Below, piece after piece: positions 56,577 through 64,000 of a stretch of 64,000 nucleotides of DNA. A program made the position numbers and the translations under genes. The DNA comes from Avena insularis (lineage: Eukaryota > Streptophyta > Magnoliopsida > Poales > Poaceae): contig CM042685.1 in the NCBI GenBank assembly GCA_023614405.1, positions 184,484,257 to 184,548,256 of the forward strand, in the 5' to 3' direction. The stretch's first letter is position 1; each line of letters begins with the position of its first letter. Under the pieces are notes generated by a model, which made no database searches, had not been told where the DNA came from, and saw nothing but the letters and a program-made list of their open reading frames with translations.

Positions 56577-56858
56577 TCTAATACCCTCGGATCGTCCCTA
56601 TGCAAGTTTTAGCGATTTTCGCCAAACTCGTATAGAAACGATTCAAAGGTGTCAACCAGACACTTTCGTGCGGGTGAAAAACGAACTAATATCATTACAC
56701 AATAGTTCATGATGAAACCCACAGAACAAATATATACAACATGACTCAAAGAGTCGAGAATATAGATATACAATACAAATATCCAAATCACCTTGAAAAT
56801 AATACAATATCCAAGTACGGACAAGATGCAAATTGGTCTAAGAGCCTTGAAAAATAAC
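56577..56858 (-). repeat. Fragment of the 4-kb LTR family
   Basis: It matches 1111-1390 in the same orientation, though quite diverged: 'ctatgcaagttttagcg', 'cgattcaaaggtg', 'cactttcgtgcgggtg', 'tgactcaaagagtc'. It is cut by the gypsy LTR that starts at 56859. Confidence 0.8.
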
Positions 56859-59800
56859 TCTAACATCCCAAAAATATTAATCAAGGTTATCAAATTCTAA
56901 TCATCCAAAATTAGGTTTAACAAAAACTTTTGTTAATTAAATCCATATGAATGCATGTGTATATGTGATGAATGTATAAATGCATGAATGAATTTGTGTG
57001 ATTGTTGTGAATAGCAAGGAATGGTTTGAAGATGAAACAACATCATCTAAATCAATTCCAAGCAGAATCAAATCAATAGAAATTCAAAAACAAACAAAAT
57101 AAGAAAATGGTCATTTTTGCCAATCTTGCTCACTAGACCACTTTAAGTGTTTCTAGTCCAAGATTTTAAACATAAACAAATCCATTTATTTTCACCCCTT
57201 GCTAGACCAAGTAAAAGTGAACCCAAGCCCACCTTGCAAACCCACAGAAATATTTGGCAACCCTATTCAAATGACATTTGAAAATTGAATCTAGTTCATA
57301 TGAGAAGATCACCATTTCTCAAAACCCAACAAAACCAGTGCACCTTGATAAATCCAAGCTACCAGAGATTCCCTAGTATGTGACCAGTACACTCACCAAG
57401 TTTTATCCAAAAATTCAAATTCGAATTTTTTCCGGCCATTTCATCAAACACTTGGAGGCAGCAAATCAAATTGGTCAAACTTCACTGTTTTGAGCAGTAA
57501 TTTGGCTAAGCATTGTTCACCATTGATCACACTTGTCTTCCCCACTGCCAACCAATGCCTTGAATACCACTAGCCCCTACCCAGTGCACCATGTCGAGCC
57601 ATGCCGAGAGCACCCTTGCCAGCCGACCATGGCTAGCTAGCCAGCGGCCTAGCCACCGTGTCTAGCAAGCACGCCACCGTCCACCGCCACCCCCTGTCCA
57701 GCCATCGACCTCTGCCAAGCACTGGACCACAGAGAAACGCACGCGCCCATTTCTCTGCGACCATGCCGAGAGCTGCCGAGCGCCCAGCTCGACTGCCTTT
57801 CGCCGCGCCCGCCCATGCCCGCCCGCGTACGTGATCACCACCGCCCAAGGAACCTTCCAGACAACCACTTAACCAGCCCGCGCGCGTGCTGTACGCAGTG
57901 GGCCGGTCCAGTTAACTTTCCCGCGTGACCCAGTTCGCTTGAAATTAGGTTTATCTATTTAATTTCAAACTTAGTTTTGGCAGTAGATTTAAAAATCATT
58001 TCGGAAAGTTTCACTTAACCAAATTGCATGAAACTAATTTTGCTAGAAATGTATTGCAATTATTAATCCAAGCCCATTGGATTTACACCATTTGGAATTA
58101 TAGATCACCTATAGTAAAAATAACAAGGCAGAGACCTTTCCGCATTCAAACATTTTTCAAAATTCAACCATAAATGCTTTTGAGTTGATTCCAACTCTCA
58201 AAAATCACATTTGATAAGACCTTTCTGAATATATAAAAATATCTAGGTTTACTTGCAGTAATAATGGTGAAGTAATAAAAGAATGCCCCATAGACATTTC
58301 TAGTCACTTTAATTAATTAAAATAAAAAGGTTAAACCTTATTAAATTGTGACACAACTTTAAATCACATTCCCTAGTACTGAAATATGTGGAGATGACAT
58401 GTGTCAACATGATCCCATATTTTAGTTGGAGAATATTAAATCTTAAGTAGTTTTTCAATGAGTAGAAATTACTTTTCTAAAATAAAATAAATGAAAATAG
58501 TGCCTTAAGCTTTGTGATGATTGTGATGATGCTAGATCATCTAGTGTGAGCCTTTGTGTGCTAAATATAAGTAGTTAAGTATTGTTTGTGTACTTCGTAT
58601 TTATTTATAGACGCTAGTACCGACCAAGGATACAAAGAGGAAGGCGAATACTACGAGGAAGAAGCAGAGGAGAACTTCAACCACTGCTCTGCACAAGGCA
58701 AGCTACTAAATGAGCAAGCTAACTCTTGCAACTGTGGAAGCTAAATAACCTATGCAATGCATTAGGCATGTCTTGGTCATACCAATTGATGATACCCAAT
58801 CCTAGTTTTACTTGCGAGCTTTACTCTTTTATTTCTTTGTCAAAGCTTTCTATTTGTGTTTACTCAGTGACTTGTAGATTTTATAAAGATTATTTAAAGG
58901 AAGCATAAAGAGCATAAAACTTGGCCTAAGTTAGATAGATCTTGATGTCATCCTGAGGCATGAGACTGAACTTAGATAAGTCACACTTGATTATCACCCC
59001 TGATTAGTGTTTACCCTCAACCTTAGTGGCTAGTGGTAAGCATAAAACTTGATCACTTTAGATGGGAATACTTGGTGAAAATGATTATAAAAACCTCAGA
59101 ATGATGAGTCATTCTATTGAAATGTTTTGATATGTGTTCTTGAACACTAGATGATTTTGATGATGAAAATGTTGAGGCATGAGCCTTAGCCTTTATAAAA
59201 CTGATGGTTGTCTGGATATGATACCATTCCAATTTTACCGTACAACCACAATACCCCAAATTGGGTAGGGCTTGACTAGAAGTTTATATACCTTAGTATG
59301 GGTTCCCTTGCGGCCGAGGTTTGAGCTGAGGCTACCTCGTGAAGATTGACCACCTGTGTAGTTCCCAAGATGACGGATGGTCATGGTTGGGAGGCCAAAC
59401 TCATAGGAGAGGTGCCTATACTAAGGTGTGTAATTGAAAGGTTAGGATTGATTATCTGCATTTTGGGTATGGTGAATTCAGGATTGTTCCCGACGGATGT
59501 ATGGAATGTTGTGGTGAAAGTGTACCACCTCTGCAGAGTGTCAAACTATTCGAATAGTCGCATCCGCGGTTATGGACAGTTGGAGCGGCCATACTGTTCC
59601 GTCGTCAGATGTTTTCAAAATGACTTGTTAAATGAATCATGACCTTGACTTGACCACACCAAGGTTGTGAACATGAAAACTAAGTTCCCACTTAGGTGTT
59701 ATAAAACATTAAACTAGTTTTCTTTGCTTCTGAACTCAGTTAAGGTAAACCTGGCTTTTTGCAAAATAACCTAGAGCTTAGGATTCCTACTTGAAACCAA

Positions 59801-60186
59801 TTTATCTATTAGTGATAGTTTGTGAATACTTAAAGAGTACTCATGGCTTTGTCCCAGGCTATTCCCATGTCCAGACTATGAAGAGGACTATCAGGAGGAT
59901 GGACCGCAGGAAGTCTACGACCACTAGGATCATCTCCCATCGTCAGCATTGCCTGTGACCATGAAGATGGAGCTTCGCCCATGTTCTCGTTATTATATTA
60001 TTCCGCTGCTTTGATTGTACTAAGACTGGACCATGAGATCCTTTATTTGTTGTAAGACCTTAGGTATGGTTTGTAATGGATGATGTACTGTGATATCCAA
60101 TCTGTTATGTCTCGCAAAAATGGTAATCATGGGATTGCGATGTATGGCATAACTGGCATCTGGGATTAAAAATCCAGGTGTTGACA
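56859..60186 (+). repeat. Ty3/gypsy LTR (about 3.3 kb)
   Basis: It begins TCTAACATCCCAAAA (degraded TGTAACATCCC) and ends CCAGGTGTTGACA, with a primer site three bases later. The interior is AT-rich with a GC-rich Pro/Arg stretch (57560-57930). The word TCCGCGGTTATGGAC at 59563-59577 is shared with the 4-kb LTR family. No right-hand partner LTR is found in the window. Confidence 0.75.
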
Positions 60187-60189
60187 AGT

Positions 60190-60202
60190 TGGTATCAGAG
60201 CC
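60190..60202 (+). promoter_or_regulatory. Primer-binding site of the gypsy element
   Basis: TGGTATCAGAGCC is a perfect tRNA-Met-type site, directly after the LTR. Confidence 0.9.
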
Positions 60203-60416
60203 ATCCTGACCATAGGAGACCCTAGTTAGAATGGACGCTTGAATCAAAAACTTAGTTTCAAAACCAAAAGAAGTGAGTATTTATGAAAACCTATTCTCAT
60301 TCTCATCATTTAAGTGCTTTCACGAAAATTCATGTTCCTCAAAAATTGTTGCAAACTTACATAAAATTTGACACACTTGATCACTCTACTAACTTACTCA
60401 TCATACATTCTTATAG

Positions 60417-61214
60417 ATGGACGTGAAGTATAGCAAGTTCTATCAGTTGGGAAATGGAGGAGATCTCATCTTTGAGCGTGATTTGGACCAACTCTCGGAA
60501 CTTCTTGAGCGCCCGCACCCCGAGTTCTTCGGAGCCCATCTCAACAATCAGGAAGGAGGAGAATTGCAATGACTGATTGTTGCAAGTCACAGAGGAAAGA
60601 TTGAAGCCCCCACCACAGAGGGAATCCAGTTCACCTTAAGGGAGAACAACTGGCTAGATGGACTTGTCAGGGCCATGTAGGAAGCGCTTGCCCGTCTGTG
60701 TGGGCAAAGCATCAATCAAATCAAGGGCACCCACTTTGAGTATTACCCAAGGCGTGATGCTATGGGACAGCCACTGGAGGTACCATGTCACCCAGATCTG
60801 AAGCATCAAGTGGACCATCTAAGCTTCATGATGTATGACCGGCAGAAGGAGTTGGACAATGCCCGCTCCTACGCCAACCACAACTACGCCTTCACAGTCA
60901 AGAAGGATCAGACCATCGCCATGCTTGTGAAGGATCGCCAGTCTCGTTGCCGACAGCTTGACAAGAAGGATCGCATTATTGCTCGCCTTTGTCACAGAGT
61001 GACAGACTTGGAGGAGACCATCCACGAGAGGGACATGCAGCTTGAGGAGATGGAGAATGTAGGGGAGGATATACGTGGAGACCCCTACTCTTATCTCAGT
61101 GATGATGATGACTTCCTGGAGGATCAAGCCATGGACTTCTTCACTGATGAGGATGACTTCGCCTTCATTGATGATGAGGAGGAGGCTGATGAAGCCACCG
61201 ATCCCGAGGAGTAG
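60417..61214 (+). pseudogene. Extra acidic ORF of the gypsy element, two stops
   Basis: The frame starts at ATG 60417 (MDVKYSKFYQLG). It is broken by TGA at 60570-60572 and TAG at 60678-60680 and ends at 61214. The second half (from about 60762) is a likely coiled coil (LDKKDRIIARLCHRVTDLEE). It finishes in a very acidic tail rich in DDD and EEE. It lies between the primer site and gag. I do not know its function. Some large Triticeae gypsy elements have such an extra ORF before gag. Confidence 0.6.
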
Positions 61215-61452
61215 TAGCACTTGAGCACTAGCGTTAGTGAAGTTGTATCCGTTCCCACTGTATCATAGTTTCACATAATGGTTCTTAAAACCATCCATTT
61301 CCTTGTTGTGGTGTGTGTTTGTATGGTGTGTTATGAATGAATGAAAAGCAAGTTGCTAGAAAAATCTGAGTCAAACTTTAAAAACTTTTCAAAAACAAAA
61401 CCCTGAACCTTAGAAATTTCCCTCTTGTATCATGATCTATCTCAATCTTCAG
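61215..61452. other. Spacer before gypsy gag
   Basis: Non-coding. It ends in a pyrimidine-rich CTCAATCTTCAG immediately before the gag frame, which resembles a 3' splice site. Confidence 0.4.
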
Positions 61453-62076
61453 ATACCTCGCGGAGGAAGCAGTTCATCCCCGGACCCAATGTTGCAAATC
61501 TTGCAAATGTTGGTTTCTGACCGCGAAGCTGAAAGAGCCGAACGTCAAGCCAACTTAGCCACCCTTCAACATATAGCTCAGATGGCCAACAACAATCAAG
61601 GCCATGGAAACCAGGACAACCATGGATCCAAGCTCAAGAATTTTTAGAATACCAATCCACCCATCTTTACTAAATCTGAAGAGCCATTAGATGTCGATGA
61701 TTGGCTGCAAACCATGGAGAACAACTTAGAAGTTGCAGGAGTGGAGGCCAACGAGAAAGTACTGTTTGCCACCCACTATCTGGCAGGAGATGCAAGAGCT
61801 TGGTGGAACAGCGTTCACGCCATGAATGGAGGATAGATGATGACTTGGGAGGAATTCAAACTCAAGTTCAGCAGAACCCATGTTCCACCGGGTTTGATAA
61901 AGAGGATTAGAGATGAATTCAGAGAACTGAAGCAAGGGAGGATGACAGTAGTTGAATACCGTGACAAATTTCTGTCATTACCTAGGTATGCACGAAATGA
62001 GATTGATACTGAAGCCAAGAAGAAGGAGAGATTCTTGAATGGTCTGCATGATGAGATGCAGACTGACAAGGTTTAA
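61453..62076 (+). pseudogene. Gypsy gag, start lost, two stops, truncated
   Basis: The frame opens at 61453 with ATA CCT CGC GGA GG, where related gags usually have ATG CCT CG, so the start codon looks lost. The retrotransposon gag core follows: NTNPPIFTKSEEPLDVDDWL, THYLAGDARAWW, TWEEFKLKFSRTHVP and MTVVEYRDKFLSL. Stops are at 61645-61647 and 61834-61836. The frame ends at a TAA near 62076, and matching text fades by about 62100. Zinc knuckle and pol are missing, so the element is truncated at the next repeat. Confidence 0.85.
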
Positions 62077-62099
62077 TCTTGTCAATGCCCATTGTTATG

Positions 62100-62866
62100 A
62101 GCTTGGGTTTTGGAGAAGATGGGGTGCTGGAGATCGCGGAACGGTTAACAGACAAGCAACCAGGGGACACGAGATTTACGCAGGTTCAGGCCCCCAGAGG
62201 GAAAACCCTACTCCTGCTTGTCTGCTCTTGATTACGGTGAAACCGAAAGTTACAGGGGTGCGCAGATGCAATCTGGCGTGGAGGTGTGTATGCGGTGGTA
62301 TGAGAGGTGCCCTTCTCGTCGTGTCCTCCTAGCCTTTATATACAGGTAGGCAGGTCCCTGGCACAGATCGGGTCGGTTACAGGTTTTAGGGTTTACCCCC
62401 TTTGAATATTCTATCTGTTCTAGTCTTGCTCTCCAAGGATCCGAAGACGTCATGGGCTTGGGCCACCCGAAAATCTTCATGGGCCACGTATATTCTCGTG
62501 GGCCTTCCTTGGGCTAGACCAGGTATGCTAAAGTCGTGTACCGTGAGGAGGGTAACCATGTCGATGAGGGCCCCAGTGTTGTTCAATCGAGATTCGCTAA
62601 GGACTCTTCAATCTCTCGGGTGCAGTTGCGTTTGTTGGTTAGAGAATGATTCTAGTGTGTACGGGTTGTTGATGCGTGTGCCTGACTCTCCCGACGGATC
62701 AGGGTCAGTTAACTGTCTTAGGACAAAACAACACGATTTTCTTTAGATTCGAGTCCCTCGACTCGAAACCGGAACATATGCTGGCGTAATTCTACTCAGG
62801 TCGTTGAGGACTTATAGGAGTGGAATCCCAGTAAATTTTTGAATAATGTACCCAACGCGTCCGTCG
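62100..62866. repeat. LTR-like repeat fragment, class uncertain
   Basis: The text 'acacgagatttacgcaggttcaggcc' near 62168 and 'gggaaaaccctactcctgct' near 62200 recalls antisense LTRs of Triticeae gypsy elements. No frame of value is present. Borders are approximate. Confidence 0.4.
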
Positions 62867-63155
62867 GGATTTTCATCACGCCTGCTGGCACGGATTTTTT
62901 ACTAGCAGAGCGCAGTCGGGTGCGTTACCAGGCCATCAGATGGTATCTGTAGGTCTTATCTTTGCATCATAGAAACAACATCCAAAAATTTATCACCACG
63001 GAGGTGTTGGAATTATGCCCTAGAGGCAATAATAAAGATGTTATTATTATAATTCTTGTTCATGATAATGTTTATATTCCATGCTAGAATTGTATTAAGC
63101 GGAAACTTTAATACTTGTGTGGTTTGTGAACAACACCGTGTCCCTAGTATGCCCC
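62867..63155 (+). repeat. Direct repeat, copy 1: flank plus BARE/Angela LTR start
   Basis: 138 bases of unique flank (TTTTCATCACGCCTGCTGGC...) are followed by the BARE-1/Angela LTR start TGTTGGAATTATGCCC at 63005. The LTR breaks off at 'gtccctagta' (63155). The same flank and LTR start recur at 63533-63822. Confidence 0.8.
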
Positions 63156-63532
63156 TAGAACCGAAGGCAAAGTATTTGTCGCAAAAAACGGTTCCTTTCT
63201 TGAGAAGGAGTTTCTCTCGAAAGAAGTGAGTGGGAGGAAAGTAGAGCTAGACGAGGTTATTGAACCTTCTCTTGAATTGGAGAGTAGCGCAACACCTGAA
63301 ATTGTTCCGGTGCCGCCTGCACCAACAATAGAGGAAGCTAATGACAAGGATCATGAAGCTTCGGACGATGCTGCTACTGAACGTCGCAGGTCGACAAGGT
63401 CGCGTGCCCCTCTTGAGTGGTACGGCAACCCTGTCTTGACTGTCTTGTTGGTAGAAGACAGTGAACCTACGAACTATGAGGAAGCGATGATGAGCCCAGA
63501 CTCTGAGAAATGGCTAGAATTTTTACTAGCAC
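63156..63532 (+). pseudogene. BARE/Angela-type copia pol fragment (integrase-RT linker)
   Basis: The frame has VFVAKNGSFLEKEF, SGRKVELDEVIEPSLEL, RRSTRSRAPLEWYGNPVL and NYEEAMMSPDSEKWLE. This is the region between integrase and RT in BARE/Angela copia elements. It starts abruptly after a broken LTR and ends just where RT should begin. No catalytic motif is included. Confidence 0.8.
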
Positions 63533-63670
63533 GGATTTTCATCACGCCTGCTGGCACGGATTTTTTACTAGTAGAGTGCAGTCGGGTGCGTTACCAGGCC
63601 ATCAGATGGTATCTGTAGGTCTTATCTTTGCGTCATAGAAACAACATCCAAAAGTTTATCACCACGGAGG
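63533..63670 (+). repeat. Direct repeat, copy 2: flank part
   Basis: A near-identical copy of 62867-63004, again ending CACGGAGG before the LTR TG. Confidence 0.8.
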
Positions 63671-64000
63671 TGTTGGAATTATGCCCTAGAGGCAATAATA
63701 AAGATGTTATTATTATAATTCTTGTTCATGATAATGTTTATATTCCATGCTAGAATTGTATTAAGCGGAAACTTTAATACTTGTGTGGTTTGTGAACAAC
63801 ACCGTGTCCCTAGTACGCCTCTATGGACTAGCTCATTGATTAATGATGGTTAAGGTTTCCTAACCATGGACATGAGTTGTCGATTAATAATGAGATCGTA
63901 TCATTGGGAGAATGATATGATGGACAGACCCAAACTAAGCGAAGCAATTAGATCGTGTCATCGTGTTCATCTTTGCGAAGCTTTTCTTATGTCAAATATT
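63671..64000 (+). repeat. BARE-1/Angela-type LTR, 5' part, runs off the window
   Basis: TGTTGGAATTATGCCCTAGA and the following text match the well-known start of BARE-1/Angela/WIS LTRs, including 'gactagctcattgat' and 'gagaatgatatgatgga'. It continues beyond 64000. Confidence 0.85.

Noticed and set aside
60020..60247. Short minus-strand frame over the gypsy LTR end and primer site
   Set aside because: It spans an LTR border and primer site, so it cannot be a conserved gene.

Overview
The window is plant nuclear DNA from a grass, most likely a member of the Triticeae (wheat, barley or rye group). The evidence is one intact 13-exon gene whose protein matches rice-type PRMT6, a BARE-1/Angela-type LTR at the right end, an Athila-type gypsy leader at the left end, and dense nested LTR retrotransposons. 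I cannot fix the species. Only three genes look cellular and intact: PRMT6 (16548-21849, +) and a divergent pair of unknown small proteins (50252-50821, - and 51263-51868, +) whose leaders both carry long GA tracts. No rRNA, tRNA or CRISPR was seen.

Layout. 1-1110: Athila-like gypsy leader fragment. 1111-9825: complete non-autonomous LTR element on the minus strand, with two ~3.95-kb LTRs around only ~0.8 kb of non-coding internal DNA and a perfect TSD (CAGGC). 9826-11175: truncated Ty3/gypsy pol. 11175-15860: a PIF/Harbinger-associated SANT/Myb-like pseudogene (minus strand) split by a 3.78-kb solo LTR of the same LTR family, with perfect TSD ATGGC. 16.5-22.2 kb: PRMT6. 22.2-24.5 kb: MITE remnants, a small tandem repeat and a candidate Helitron.

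24548-48730: a Sirevirus-type Ty1/copia element on the minus strand, inserted into a Stowaway-like MITE. A second Sirevirus on the plus strand (32304-44844, perfect TSD TCCTT) is inserted in its protease/integrase region. A 199-bp foldback MITE (33217-33415, TSD TAG) is inserted in the left LTR of that inner element. This is a four-step nest with clear relative timing.

Both Sireviruses carry an envelope-like ORF downstream of pol. In both I see the same arrangement in front of it: a cluster of element-specific palindromes (core CCGGAGACTCCGG in one, CCGGAACTTCCGG in the other), a TATA-like box (clear in the inner element, weak in the outer), a tiny first exon starting ATG GA, a phase-1 intron holding a second palindrome cluster, then the long exon. 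The same palindromes sit just upstream of the TATA box in the LTRs. This suggests that the env-like gene has an LTR-like internal promoter and is spliced, and it is the most interesting observation here. All gag, pol and env-like frames except the outer env-like frame contain stops or frameshifts.

52.4-64 kb: gypsy LTR pieces, a GC-rich transposon-like region, a 3.3-kb gypsy LTR with PBS and two decayed ORFs (an extra acidic ORF and gag), an unassigned LTR-like block, and a rearranged BARE/Angela segment in which flank, LTR start and pol pieces are duplicated. Some GC-rich repeat copies differ by many one- or two-base indels while AT-rich parts are nearly identical, which may reflect sequencing error at methylated CG/CHG sites.
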